Shown piece by piece: positions 48,850-58,065 of a DNA stretch of 64,000 nucleotides. The translations under genes were made by a program, and so were the position numbers. Under the pieces are notes generated by a model. The model made no database searches. It saw nothing but the letters and a program-made list of their open reading frames with translations, and had not been told where the DNA came from. Source of the DNA: Dechloromonas sp. Dech2017 (GTDB lineage Bacteria > Pseudomonadota > Gammaproteobacteria > Burkholderiales > Rhodocyclaceae); the NCBI GenBank assembly GCA_009469585.1, contig SSXW01000007.1, positions 1-64,000 on the forward strand, given 5' to 3'. Within the stretch, counting starts at the first letter, position 1. The number at the start of each line of letters is the position of its first letter.

Positions 48850-50039
48850 CAGTGTTTTCCTGTGAGTTGGGCAATGTGTTCAATCAGCTGGCGGGCCAGT
48901 TCCGATTTCGGCGCCGGCGGCAGTGGATGGGCGCCGGCATCGTCGAACAGCACCAGCCGGTTGTCGTCGCCGCCGAAACCGTCCTGGATCAGGTTGCCGG
49001 CGATCAGCGGAATCTTTTTCTTGCGCCGCTTGGCCTGTGCGTATTCATCGAGATTGCGGCTCTCGGCCGCGAAGCCGACGCAGAACGGCCCATCCTTCAG
49101 CGCCGCCACGTCGGCCAGGATGTCCGGGTTCTCGACCAGTTCGATCGGCGGGATGCCGCCGCCATCCTTCTTCAGCTTGTGCTCGGCGGCCTTGGCCACG
49201 CGGTAATCGGCAACCGCCGCCACGCCGATGAAAATATCGGCATCGGCGGCCCGCGCCATCACGGCGGCGTGCATTTCCAGCGCGCTCGACACATTGACGC
49301 GGTCGACGCCAATTGGCGCCAAAAATCCGACCGGCCCCGAAACCAGCGTCACCTGCGCCCCGGCCTGCCGGGCAGCGCGGGCGATGGCGTAGCCCATGCG
49401 GCCGGACGACAGGTTGGTGATGCCACGCACCGGATCGATCGCCTCGAAGGTCGGCCCGGCGGTGATCAAGACCTGCTTGCCGGCCAGCACCTTGGGCGCG
49501 AAGAAGGCGATCACCGCTTCGAGCAGTTCTTCCGGCTCGAGCATGCGGCCGGCGCCGACCTCGCCGCAGGCCTGCTCGCCGCTGGCCGGGCCAAGCACGG
49601 CGACGCCGTCGCCCTGCAAGAGCGAGACATTGCGTTGCGTCGCCGGGTTTTCCCACATCTGGCGGTTCATCGCCGGCGCCACCAGCAGCGGGCAATCGCG
49701 GGCCAGCACCATGGTGGACAGCAGATCGTCGGCCATGCCGTGGGCGATGCGGGCCAGGAAATCGGCCGAGGCCGGAGCGACCAGGATCAGGTCGGCCTGC
49801 CGGCTGAGGTCGATGTGCGCCATGGCGTTGGGCATGCGGGCATCCCACTGGTCGAGATAGACCGGTCGGCCGGACAGCGCCTGGAAGGTCGTCGCCGTGA
49901 CGAAATGGGTCGCCCCCTCGGTCATCGCCACCTGCACCTCGGCGCCCTGCTTGCCGAGCAGGCGGACCAGTTCGGCCGCCTTGTAGGCGGCGATGCCGCC
50001 GGTGACGCCGAGCACGATGCGTTTTCCCGATAATTCCAT
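48849..50039 (-). CDS. coaBC: phosphopantothenoylcysteine decarboxylase / phosphopantothenate-cysteine ligase
   Basis: 396 residues. N-terminal flavin decarboxylase CoaC (about 1-180) with [37 protein letters not shown] and the substrate loop [17 protein letters not shown]-terminal ligase CoaB with [20 protein letters not shown]. It carries out two successive steps of coenzyme A synthesis. Divergent from radC with a 47-bp gap. Copy 13 of the dispersed motif overlaps codons around [13 protein letters not shown]. Confidence 0.95.
   Translation of the reverse strand: MELSGKRIVLGVTGGIAAYKAAELVRLLGKQGAEVQVAMTEGATHFVTATTFQALSGRPVYLDQWDARMPNAMAHIDLSRQADLILVAPASADFLARIAHGMADDLLSTMVLARDCPLLVAPAMNRQMWENPATQRNVSLLQGDGVAVLGPASGEQACGEVGAGRMLEPEELLEAVIAFFAPKVLAGKQVLITAGPTFEAIDPVRGITNLSSGRMGYAIARAARQAGAQVTLVSGPVGFLAPIGVDRVNVSSALEMHAAVMARAADADIFIGVAAVADYRVAKAAEHKLKKDGGGIPPIELVENPDILADVAALKDGPFCVGFAAESRNLDEYAQAKRRKKKIPLIAGNLIQDGFGGDDNRLVLFDDAGAHPLPPAPKSELARQLIEHIAQLTGKH
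49298..49330 (+). repeat. GGTCGAC/A-tract repeat, copy 13
   Basis: CGCGGTCGAC, GCC, AATTGGCGCC, then AAAAATCCGA. Antisense inside coaBC. The central tract is short. Confidence 0.55.
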
Positions 50040-50086
50040 TGTCTTGCCATTAGAATTGGAGTCTGCCCATTCTAACGGAAAGCACC

Positions 50087-50767
50087 ATGGCGATCACCGA
50101 CTGGCCGGAAGGCGAAAGACCGCGCGAACGCCTGCTGGCGCACGGCGCCGAAGCGCTTTCCGATGCCGAACTGCTGGCTATCTACTTGCGGGTCGGGGTG
50201 CGCGGCAAGAGCGCCGTCGATCTCGCCCGCGACCTGCTGCACCGCTTCGACGGCCGGCTGGCGACGCTGGTCGATGCCTCGCTGGACGAACTGGCCAGCG
50301 TTTCCGGCATCGGCATGGCCAAGGCGGCGCAACTGAAAGCCAGCTTCGAACTGGCCCGCCGTGCGCTGAGCCAGGAAATGACCGTCCGCGACAGCTTCTC
50401 CTCGCCCGGCAAAGTCCGCGACTGGCTGCGCCTGAAACTGGGCAGCCGCGGCCACGAAGTCTTCATGGCGCTGTGGCTGGACGCCCAGAACCGGCTGATC
50501 AAGGCGGAAGAATTGTTCGCCGGCACGCTGAGCCAAACCTCCGTCTACCCGCGCGAAGTGGTCAAAGCCGCCCTCGCCAACAATGCGGCGGCGGTCATCC
50601 TGGCGCATAATCACCCGTCCGGCGTCGCCGAGCCGTCGCCGGCCGACCAGATGCTCACCGCCACCCTGAAGGAGGCGCTGACCCTGGTCGACGTCCGCCT
50701 GCTCGACCATTTCATCGTCGCCGGCAACGCTCCGCCGCTGTCCTTCGCCGAGCGGGGCCTGCTATAA
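50087..50767 (+). CDS. radC: RadC/YicR-family JAMM protein
   Basis: 226 residues. N-terminal helix-hairpin-helix region ([20 protein letters not shown]) and a JAMM metalloprotease-like domain with [20 protein letters not shown] (His-x-His and Ser/Asp ligands). The name RadC is historical; a direct repair role is not established. It is upstream of rpmB, as in many Proteobacteria. Confidence 0.94.
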   Translation: MAITDWPEGERPRERLLAHGAEALSDAELLAIYLRVGVRGKSAVDLARDLLHRFDGRLATLVDASLDELASVSGIGMAKAAQLKASFELARRALSQEMTVRDSFSSPGKVRDWLRLKLGSRGHEVFMALWLDAQNRLIKAEELFAGTLSQTSVYPREVVKAALANNAAAVILAHNHPSGVAEPSPADQMLTATLKEALTLVDVRLLDHFIVAGNAPPLSFAERGLL

Positions 50768-50782
50768 AATTCGCGAAACCCC

Positions 50783-50812
50783 TTGATACCATTCAGGACT
50801 TTTGGTTATACT
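50783..50812 (+). promoter_or_regulatory. sigma70-type promoter of rpmB-rpmG
   Basis: TTGATA (50783-50788), 18 bases, TATACT (50807-50812). It lies 37 bases ahead of the rpmB start and just after the radC stop. Confidence 0.7.
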
Positions 50813-50848
50813 TGTGGGCTCTTTTCTAGCGAATTCTGGAGCACCATC

Positions 50849-51082
50849 ATGGCGCGAGTCTGCCAAGTAACGGGTAAAGGCCCGATGGTTGGGAACAACG
50901 TTTCCCACGCCAATAACAAAACGAAGCGCCGCTTCCTGCCGAATCTGCAGTATCGCCGCTTCTGGGTTGAAACTGAAAACCGCTTCGTGCGCCTGCGCGT
51001 TTCCAACGCCGGCCTGCGCCTGATCGACAAGAACGGCATCGACGCCGTCCTCGCCGACCTGCGTGCCCGTGGCGAAGTCTGA
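50849..51082 (+). CDS. rpmB: 50S ribosomal protein L28
   Basis: 77 residues beginning [20 protein letters not shown], the invariant start of L28, followed by [18 protein letters not shown]. The start at 50849 removes upstream unconserved codons. First gene of the rpmB-rpmG operon. Confidence 0.97.
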   Translation: MARVCQVTGKGPMVGNNVSHANNKTKRRFLPNLQYRRFWVETENRFVRLRVSNAGLRLIDKNGIDAVLADLRARGEV

Positions 51083-51100
51083 TAAAGAAGGATAGATAAA

Positions 51101-51268
51101 ATGGCTAAAGGCGGTCGCGAAAAAATCAAGCTGGAATCCACAGCCGGTACCGGTCACTTCTATACCACCTCCAAGAACAAGCGCACGACGCCTGAAAAAC
51201 TGGAGTTCATGAAGTACGACCCGAAGGCTCGCAAGCACGTTGCCTACAAGGAAGTGAAGCTGAAGTAA
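51101..51268 (+). CDS. rpmG: 50S ribosomal protein L33
   Basis: 55 residues: [20 protein letters not shown], then [20 protein letters not shown] and [15 protein letters not shown]. No CxxC pairs, so it is the zinc-independent form. AAGGAT precedes ATG, 18 bases after rpmB. A terminator follows. Confidence 0.97.
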   Translation: MAKGGREKIKLESTAGTGHFYTTSKNKRTTPEKLEFMKYDPKARKHVAYKEVKLK

Positions 51269-51290
51269 TTCAGCCGACTCCGGCATTCGA

Positions 51291-51322
51291 CAAACCCGCC
51301 CGTTCGGCGGGTTTTGTTTTTT
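51291..51322 (+). terminator. intrinsic terminator of rpmB-rpmG
   Basis: CAAACCCGCC, CGTT, CGGCGGGTTTTG then TTTTTT. Perfect stem with a long T-run. Confidence 0.93.
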
Positions 51323-51389
51323 CCGGGAACGAAAAGAGAAACATGCGCATTAGGCGAAAAACGCCACGGGGTCCCGGTTTGCGCACATT

Positions 51390-51431
51390 GTTCGATTAAA
51401 TCGAACCATAAATACCCAATATTCGTATTTA
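51390..51431. promoter_or_regulatory. two adjacent palindromes upstream of the HPF-like gene
   Basis: GTTCGATTAAATCGAAC (51390-51406, 7-bp arms) and TAAATAC...GTATTTA (51409-51431, 7-bp arms, 9-base spacer) lie side by side in an AT-rich patch. A possible promoter TTTATC (51428), 17 bases, TAGACT (51451) overlaps the second. They are likely operator sites; the regulator is unknown. Confidence 0.45.
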
Positions 51432-51489
51432 TCGGAAGCTGTGGGCGGGCTAGACTGGCCATGCCCTCTCACCCGAAAGGATTGCTTCC

Positions 51490-51918
51490 ATGAATATCAC
51501 CATCCAGGCCAAAGGCCTCGAACTGACCGGCGGTCTGCGTGAACATGTCGAACGTCGCCTGAATTTCGCGCTGGACAGAGCCCACTATCACATCGACAAG
51601 GTTTCGGTCCGCCTCTCCGATCAGAACGGACCGCGCGGCGGCGAAGACAAGCGCTGCCAGGTTGTCGTTCATCTCGACGGCTCGGCGCCGGTGCTGGTCG
51701 AACACACCGAGGCCGACCTGTTGCTGGCCATCGACCGGGCGGCCGACCGTACCGGACAGACCCTGGCCAGGCAACTCGACCGCCGGCGCGAACACCGGCG
51801 CGAGACGCATCGCGGCAGCCACCTGACAACAGGCGACAGCCACGCCACGGCTGCCGACGACCGCCAGGCCGCAATTTTCCACCACGCAACCGGAGAACGC
51901 CATGCGCACCATGCCTGA
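51490..51918 (+). CDS. HPF/YfiA-family ribosome-associated stress factor
   Basis: 142 residues. Residues 1-100 form the S30AE domain (MNITIQAKGLELTGGLREHV, then ERRLNFALDRAHYHIDKVSV, then VVVHLDGSAPVLVEHTEADL). The tail (about 100-142) is rich in His and Arg and unlike the dimerisation domain of long HPF. It probably binds idle ribosomes or has a related stress role. It overlaps the BI-1 gene start by 17 bases. Confidence 0.85.
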   Translation: MNITIQAKGLELTGGLREHVERRLNFALDRAHYHIDKVSVRLSDQNGPRGGEDKRCQVVVHLDGSAPVLVEHTEADLLLAIDRAADRTGQTLARQLDRRREHRRETHRGSHLTTGDSHATAADDRQAAIFHHATGERHAHHA

Positions 51919-52582
51919 TTTCCAGACCGCCGCCCGCCAAGGCGCTGCCGAATCCATCCTGTCGACCAACAGGGTCATTCGCAACACCTACCTGCTGCTG
52001 TCGCTGACGCTGCTCTTTTCGGCCGCCACGGCCGGCGTCTCGATGGCGCTCGGACTGCCCCACCCGGGGATGATAATCACCCTGATCGGCTATTTCGGCC
52101 TGCTCTTCCTGACCGCGCGGCTGAGAAACAGCCCGTGGGGGCTGGCCTCGGTCTTCGCGCTGACCGGCTTCATGGGCTACACGCTGGGCCCCATCGTCAG
52201 CCATTACCTCGGCCTGCCCAACGGCGGCCAGACGGTGATGACGGCGATGGCCGGAACGGCCGCCAACTTCCTCGGCCTGTCGGCCTACGCGCTGAGCAGC
52301 CGCAAGGATTTCAGCTTCATGGGCGGCTTCCTCATGGTCGGCATCCTGCTCGCCTTTCTGGCCGGACTGGGTGCCATCTTCTTCGAGATCCCGGCCTTGT
52401 CGCTGACTGTGTCGGCGGCCTTCGTGCTGCTCATGTCGGGGCTGATCCTCTACGAGACCTCGAACATCATCCACGGCGGCGAGACCAACTACGTGATGGC
52501 GACCGTGACCCTGTTCGTCTCCCTCTTCAACCTGTTCACCAGCCTGCTGCACCTGCTCGGCTTCATGAACAGCGAGGACTGA
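51902..52582 (+). CDS. BI-1 (Bax inhibitor-1/YccA) family membrane protein
   Basis: 226 residues, seven hydrophobic helices. Conserved segments are RNTYLLLSLTLLFSAATAGV at the start, FMGYTLGPIV and LFVSLFNLFTSLLHLLGF at the end. Bacterial members act as pH-sensitive calcium leak channels or modulators of membrane proteolysis (family knowledge). Its position directly ahead of a Ca2+/Na+ exchanger and a Ca2+-type ATPase supports an ion-homeostasis role. Confidence 0.92.
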   Translation: MRTMPDFQTAARQGAAESILSTNRVIRNTYLLLSLTLLFSAATAGVSMALGLPHPGMIITLIGYFGLLFLTARLRNSPWGLASVFALTGFMGYTLGPIVSHYLGLPNGGQTVMTAMAGTAANFLGLSAYALSSRKDFSFMGGFLMVGILLAFLAGLGAIFFEIPALSLTVSAAFVLLMSGLILYETSNIIHGGETNYVMATVTLFVSLFNLFTSLLHLLGFMNSED

Positions 52583-52725
52583 CCAGATCATCCACCGCCA
52601 GGCGACAGCGGCCGGCACCCCGACCGCTGTCGCCCGAAACCTGAATTTTCCGTACCGTTGACATAGGCCGTTGCACCACCTGACTTCGCCGCACTGACCA
52701 TCACCAACCACCCGGAGAGGATTCC

Positions 52726-53679
52726 ATGCCCAACCTGTCCCCTGGCGACCTGGCTGCCGTACTCGGTGCCGTGGTACTGGCGGCTGTCGGCGGCGAAGCC
52801 TTCCTCAAGGGTGTGCTCGGCATCGCCGGCTGGCTGCGCCTGCCGAAGCTGCTGGTGGCGACGACGCTGGCCGCCTTCGCCACCTCCAGCCCGGAATTCA
52901 CCGTGTCGTCGGTCGCCGCCCTCTCCGGCAAGCCGGAGATCGGGCTGGGTGACGCGCTGGGCAGCAATGTCGTCAATATCGCGCTGATCTTCGGCCTGGC
53001 CCTGCTCTTCGGGCCGATCAGGGCCGAGCGCCAGCTGATGGGGCGCGATTTCGGCCTGGCCCTGGCCACCCCGGCCCTGACCTGGGTCATGCTCAACGAC
53101 GGCCATCTGTCGCGCTACGAAGGCGGCTTCCTGCTCACCGCATTCGTCGTCTGGATGCTGCTCAGCATCCGCTCGGCCACCGCCCAGCGTCAGCCGGCAG
53201 CAGCCGGCGAAGCCCAGGCCGCCCTGGCCATGACCATCGTGTACAGCGTCGGCGGCCTGCTGGCGCTGGTCACCGCCGGCCGCCTGTTCGTCACCGGGGC
53301 CGGCAACATCGCCGCGGCGCTCGGCCTCGACCCCTACATCATCGGCGCCACCGTCGTCGCCATCGGGACCTCGCTGCCCGAACTGGTCACCGTGCTGCTC
53401 GCCCGCTGGCGCGGCCACGACGACATCGGCATCGGCACCCTGCTCGGCAGCAACCTGTTCAACGGCCTGGCCATCGTCGGCACCGCCGCCGCCCTGCACC
53501 CGATCCAGGCCGACATGGCCGAGGTGACGGCGGCCATCGTTTTCGGCATGGCCGCCGTGCTGCTCACCATTCCCGACCGGGATTGCCTGATCACCCGGGG
53601 CCGCGGCCTCATCCTGCTCGCCTGCTACGCCAGCTTCGTTCTGGCCACCGTCGCGGCCGGCCGCGGCCTTTTTTCCTGA
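52726..53679 (+). CDS. Ca2+/Na+ antiporter (YrbG-type)
   Basis: 317 residues, about ten helices in two homologous halves. The alpha-repeat motifs are LAAFATSSPEFTVSSVAAL with GDALGSNVVNIALIFGL, and IGTSLPELVTVLLARWRG with GTLLGSNLFNGLAIVG, carrying the ion-binding Glu residues. It exchanges cations across the inner membrane. An AGAGGA RBS is present; the P-type ATPase follows after 7 bases. Confidence 0.92.
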   Translation: MPNLSPGDLAAVLGAVVLAAVGGEAFLKGVLGIAGWLRLPKLLVATTLAAFATSSPEFTVSSVAALSGKPEIGLGDALGSNVVNIALIFGLALLFGPIRAERQLMGRDFGLALATPALTWVMLNDGHLSRYEGGFLLTAFVVWMLLSIRSATAQRQPAAAGEAQAALAMTIVYSVGGLLALVTAGRLFVTGAGNIAAALGLDPYIIGATVVAIGTSLPELVTVLLARWRGHDDIGIGTLLGSNLFNGLAIVGTAAALHPIQADMAEVTAAIVFGMAAVLLTIPDRDCLITRGRGLILLACYASFVLATVAAGRGLFS

Positions 53680-53686
53680 GCACGCC

Positions 53687-56392
53687 ATGAACCAGACGCC
53701 ACCCTCCCCCTTCTGGCACGCCACCAGCCCGCAGGCTGCGCTCGACCGCCTGGAGACGACGCTCAAGCACGGGCTGGACAGCGCCGCCGCCGATCAGCGG
53801 CGGGCCGAGTTCGGGCCCAACCAGCTGGCCGAACGGGCGCCCCGCCCGGCCTGGCTGAAGTTCGTCGACCAGTTCCGCAGCTTTCTCGTCGTCGTGCTGC
53901 TCGGCGCCGCCGTGCTGGCCGGGGTGGTCGGCGATCTCAAGGACGCCGCGGTGATCGCCGTCGTCGTCCTCATCAACGCCGCCCTCGGCTTCTTCCAGGA
54001 GCATCGGGCGGAGGCGGCGCTGGCCGCCCTGCGCAACATGCTGGCGCCGGTTGCCCGGGTGCGCCGGGGCGGGCGCCAGACGCTGATCCCCGCCGTCGAC
54101 CTGGTGCCCGGCGACATCCTGCTGCTTGAAGCCGGCGACCGCGTGCCGGCCGATGCCCGCGTCCTCGTCGCCCACACCGCCGAAGTGGCCGAAGCGGCGC
54201 TGACCGGCGAGTCGCACGCCGTGGCCAAGACGCCGACGGCAGTCGATGCCGAGGCCATCCTGGCCGAACGCAGCAACATGGTTTTCATGAACACCGTGGT
54301 CACCCGCGGCCGCCTCGAGGCGCTGGTCGTCGCCACCGGCATGGCCACCGAGATGGGCCGCCTGGCCGACCTGCTGGCCGAGGCAGCCGAATCGTCCACG
54401 CCGCTGCAGATCCAGCTCGACCACCTCGGCAAGCGGCTGGCCGCCATCGCCGGCGTCGTCGTCGGGCTGATCTTCGCACTCGGGCTATGGCGCGGCGACG
54501 ACCTGGTGAACACGGCGATTACCGCCATCGCGCTGGCCGTCGCCGCCATCCCGGAAGGCCTGCCGGCCGTGGTCACGGTGACGCTGGCGCTCGGCATGCA
54601 CCGTATGGCCAAGCGCCACGCCATCGTCAAGAAGCTGGCCGCCGTCGAGACCCTGGGCTGCACGACGGTGATCTGCTCGGACAAGACCGGCACCCTGACC
54701 CTCAACCAGATGACCGCCCGCCAGCTGTATTTCCGCGGCCGGCAATTCACGATCAGCGGCGAGGGCTATGCCGGCGACGGCGAGATCGCGGCGGTCGACG
54801 GCAAAAATCCGCCAAATTTCGAATGCCTGCTGCAGCCGGCGGCGCTTTGTTCCGATTCGCGCCTGCGCGACGGCCAGCTGATCGGCGACCCGACCGAGGG
54901 CGCCCTGCTCGCCCTGGCGCTGAAAGGCGGCGTATCGCCGGCCGACCTCGCCGAACATTGCCCGCGCATCGCGGAAATCCCCTTCGATTCGGCCCACAAG
55001 TTCATGGCCACCTTCCACCATGACGGCACACACGTCCAGATGTGGATCAAGGGCGCGCCCGACGTGCTCCTCGGCCGGGCCTCAAATTACCTGGGCGACG
55101 CCGAAGCGCCGCAGCCGCTAACCCCAGCGGCACGCCAGGCCTTCGAAGAAGCCAATGCGGCCTTCGCCGGGCAGGCCATGCGCGTGCTGGCCGTCGCCGG
55201 CCGGCGCATCCCGGGCGAGCAGTTCGACCCCTGCGGCGACCTGATGGCCTGGGCCGGCGAGCTGACGCTGATCGGCCTGGTCGGCATCATCGACCCGCCC
55301 CGTCCGGAGGCCCGGGAAGCGATCCGCACCTGCCTGGCGGCCGGCATCGCCGTCAAGATGATCACCGGCGACCACCGGGCGACGGCGGCCAGCATCGCCG
55401 ACGACCTCGGCCTGCGCGGCGAGGTGCACGAAGGGCGCGAGCTGGCAGGGCTGGACGACCGGCAGGTCAGCGAACTGGTCGAGCGCACGGCGGTCTTCGC
55501 CCGGGTCGCCCCCGAGCACAAGATGCGCATCGTCGAAGCCCTGCAGGGGCGCGGCCACGTCGTCGCCATGACCGGCGACGGGGTCAACGACGCGCCCGCC
55601 CTGAAGACCGCCGACATCGGCGTCGCCATGGGCATCACCGGCACAGAGGTGACCAAGGAGGCGGCCACCCTGGTGCTCACCGACGACAACTTCGCCAGCA
55701 TCGTCGGCGCCGTCAAGGAAGGGCGGACCATCTACGACAACATCGTCAAGTTCGTCCGCTTCCAGCTGTCGACCAACATCGGCGCCATCCTGACCGTGCT
55801 CGGCGCACCGCTGTTCGGCTTCCCGACGCCCTTCACCGCCATCCAGATCCTCTGGGTCAACATCATCATGGACGGCCCGCCAGCCATGACGCTGGGCGTC
55901 GAACCGGCCCGCGACGGCATCATGCAGGCCAGGCCGCGCACCCCCGACGCCACCATCCTGACCGGCCGCCGCCTGCTCAAGGTCGGCCTCTACGGCCTGA
56001 CCATGGCAGTCGGCACGCTGGCCGCCTACGCCTGGGGCCTGGCCAACGGCAGCCCGCAATACGCCGTGACCCTGGCCTTCACCACCTTCGTGCTCTTCCA
56101 GTTCTTCAACATCTTCAACGCCCGCGCCGAGTTCGGCAGCGCCTTCAACCGCCAGTTCCTGGAGAACGGCAAGCTGTGGCTGGCGCTGATCTCGGTCGTC
56201 GTGCTGCAGGTCGTCGTCGTCCATTGGGGGCCGGCCCAGGCCATTTTCGACACCGTCGACCTCAGCCTGGCCGACTGGGGCTGGTCGATCGCCATCGCTT
56301 CCAGCGCCCTGCTCCTCGAAGAAGGGAGAAAACTCGCCGTGCGCCTTGTCTCAGGGAAGGAAACGGGAGCTTCGCCCCCCGCCGCTCACTAG
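53687..56392 (+). CDS. P2-type cation-transporting ATPase, calcium-pump-like
   Basis: 901 residues. Order: N-terminal cation-ATPase domain, actuator with EAALTGESHAV, TM4 motif AIPEGLPAVVTVTLALG, phosphorylated Asp332 in CSDKTGTLTLNQM, nucleotide domain, hinge MTGDGVNDAPALKTADIGVA and C-terminal helices with NIIMDGPPAMTLGVEP. The last motif contains the Asn/Asp pair of TM6 in Ca2+ pumps. It is co-directional with the exchanger and antiporter genes. Copy 14 of the dispersed motif is in the nucleotide-domain codons. Confidence 0.93.
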   Translation: MNQTPPSPFWHATSPQAALDRLETTLKHGLDSAAADQRRAEFGPNQLAERAPRPAWLKFVDQFRSFLVVVLLGAAVLAGVVGDLKDAAVIAVVVLINAALGFFQEHRAEAALAALRNMLAPVARVRRGGRQTLIPAVDLVPGDILLLEAGDRVPADARVLVAHTAEVAEAALTGESHAVAKTPTAVDAEAILAERSNMVFMNTVVTRGRLEALVVATGMATEMGRLADLLAEAAESSTPLQIQLDHLGKRLAAIAGVVVGLIFALGLWRGDDLVNTAITAIALAVAAIPEGLPAVVTVTLALGMHRMAKRHAIVKKLAAVETLGCTTVICSDKTGTLTLNQMTARQLYFRGRQFTISGEGYAGDGEIAAVDGKNPPNFECLLQPAALCSDSRLRDGQLIGDPTEGALLALALKGGVSPADLAEHCPRIAEIPFDSAHKFMATFHHDGTHVQMWIKGAPDVLLGRASNYLGDAEAPQPLTPAARQAFEEANAAFAGQAMRVLAVAGRRIPGEQFDPCGDLMAWAGELTLIGLVGIIDPPRPEAREAIRTCLAAGIAVKMITGDHRATAASIADDLGLRGEVHEGRELAGLDDRQVSELVERTAVFARVAPEHKMRIVEALQGRGHVVAMTGDGVNDAPALKTADIGVAMGITGTEVTKEAATLVLTDDNFASIVGAVKEGRTIYDNIVKFVRFQLSTNIGAILTVLGAPLFGFPTPFTAIQILWVNIIMDGPPAMTLGVEPARDGIMQARPRTPDATILTGRRLLKVGLYGLTMAVGTLAAYAWGLANGSPQYAVTLAFTTFVLFQFFNIFNARAEFGSAFNRQFLENGKLWLALISVVVLQVVVVHWGPAQAIFDTVDLSLADWGWSIAIASSALLLEEGRKLAVRLVSGKETGASPPAAH
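54790..54824 (+). repeat. GGTCGAC/A-tract repeat, copy 14
   Basis: GGCGGTCGAC, GGC, AAAAATCCGCC, then AAATTTCGAATG. Sense orientation in the P-type ATPase gene, over an insertion-prone loop (IAAVDGKNPPNFEC). Confidence 0.65.
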
Positions 56393-56407
56393 GAGAGTCC
56401 CCCGACC

Positions 56408-58065
56408 ATGCCCTCGGTCTTCAGCGAATTCGCCCTGCTCCTGCTGATGTCGGCCGTGGCCGGGGGCGTTTCGCTGCTGCTGCGGCAACCGCTGCTGATC
56501 GCCTACATCGTCATCGGCATCGTCGCCGGGCCGGCCGTCTTCGGGCTGGTCACCGCCCATGACCAGATCGACCTGCTGGCCCAAGTCGGCATCGCCGTGC
56601 TGCTCTTCGTGGTCGGCCTCAAGCTCGACCTCCAGCACATCCGCCACATCGGTCCGGTGGCGCTGGCTACCGGCCTCGGCCAGCTGGCCTTCACCATCTG
56701 CTTCGGCTTCGGGCTGACCCTGCTGATGGGCAAGGGCGCCATGGAGGCGATCTACATCGCCGTCGCCCTCACCTTTTCGAGCACCATCATCATCGTCAAG
56801 CTGCTCTCCGACAAGCGCGAGCTCGATTCGCTGCACGGCCGCATCGCGGTCGGCTTTCTGATCGTCCAGGACCTTGCCGTGGTGCTCGCCATGATGGTGA
56901 TGAGCGCCCTGCGCGGCGGCGGCGGCGGCGGCGACGCCGACCTCTTCGAAGTCGCCGCCTCGCTGGCCGGGCGGGTTGGGCTGACCATCGCCGGCCTCTA
57001 CCTCTTGATGCGCTACCTGCTGCCCCGCCTGGTCAGCATGATGGCCCGCTCCCAGGAATTGCTGCTCATCTTCGCCATCGCCTGGGGCACCAGCCTGGCC
57101 GCCCTCGGCGAATGGGCCGGCTTCTCCAAGGAGGCCGGCGCCTTTCTCGCCGGCTTCTCGCTGGCTTCGACGGTTTATCGCGACGCCATCAATGCCCGCC
57201 TGACCGGCATCCGCGACTTCCTGCTGCTCTTCTTTTTCATCGACCTCGGCGCCAAGCTCGACTTCTCGACGCTGGGTAGTGAAATCTGGCCGGCCGCCGT
57301 GCTGTCGCTCTTCGTGCTGATCGGCAATCCGCTGATCGTCATGGCCATCATGGGCTACATGGGCTACCGCAAGCGCACCGGCTTTCTCGCCGGGCTGACC
57401 GTGGCCCAGATCAGCGAGTTCTCGATCATTTTCGTCGCCATGGGCATCTCGCTCGGCCATGTCGGCACCGAGGTGCTCGGCTTGACCACGCTGGTCGGCC
57501 TGGTCACCATCGCCCTGTCGACCTACATGATCCTCTACTCCCATCCGCTCTACGAGCGCCTCGCCCCCTGGCTCAAGCCCTTCGAGCGCCAGCGACCGTT
57601 CCGCGAACTGGCCGTGGCCGTCGAACGCCACGACCTGGCCCGGGCCGACGTCATCGTCATCGGCCTCGGCCGCTACGGCAGCCGGCTGGCGCTCGGCCTC
57701 AAGGAAGCCGGGCTGGCCGTGCTCGGCGTCGATTTCGACCCGGAGACCGCCCGCGCCCTGCGCCGGCAGCGGCTGCCGGTACGCTACGGCACGGCATCGA
57801 CGCCGCCTTCCTCGACAGCCTGCCGCTCGCCCCGGCCACCTGGGTGGTGAGCAGCCTGCCCGACCTCGATTCCAACCGGAATCTGCTGCGCGCCCTGCGC
57901 GAACATGGCTTTGCCGGCGAGATCGCCATCGTCGCCCGCGACGAAGCGCAAGGCATGGCCCTCAAGCAATACGGCGCGCCCACCGTTCTCTATCCGCTGC
58001 GCAATGCGGTGGATTATGTCGTCGAGTCACTAACCGCCATCATTCGCCAGGAGAAAACCCCGTGA
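56408..58065 (+). pseudogene. CPA2 monovalent cation:proton antiporter with TrkA-N domain, frameshifted
   Basis: Residues 1 to about 400 are a complete KefB-type antiporter domain with about 12 helices (FSSTIIIVKLLSDKRELDSL; GFSKEAGAFLAGFSLA). A cytoplasmic RCK/TrkA-N domain follows, with VIVIGLGRYGSRLALGLKEA. At about 57788 the frame breaks: the present frame ends at 57850 in unconserved residues, while the next frame (57793 on) continues the expected DAAFLDSLPL...WVVSSLPDLDSNRNLLRAL to the stop at 58065. One missing G in the GGC-ACGGC stretch restores a YGDGIDAAF reading. It is either a real mutation that removes half the regulatory domain or a sequencing error. The 3' end overlaps the next gene. 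Confidence 0.85.

Noticed and set aside
52640-52675. Further copy of the dispersed motif before the Ca2+/Na+ antiporter
   Set aside because: Only GTCAAC and a short A run match on the minus strand; the left GCGG and the right AAAATCGAA are missing.
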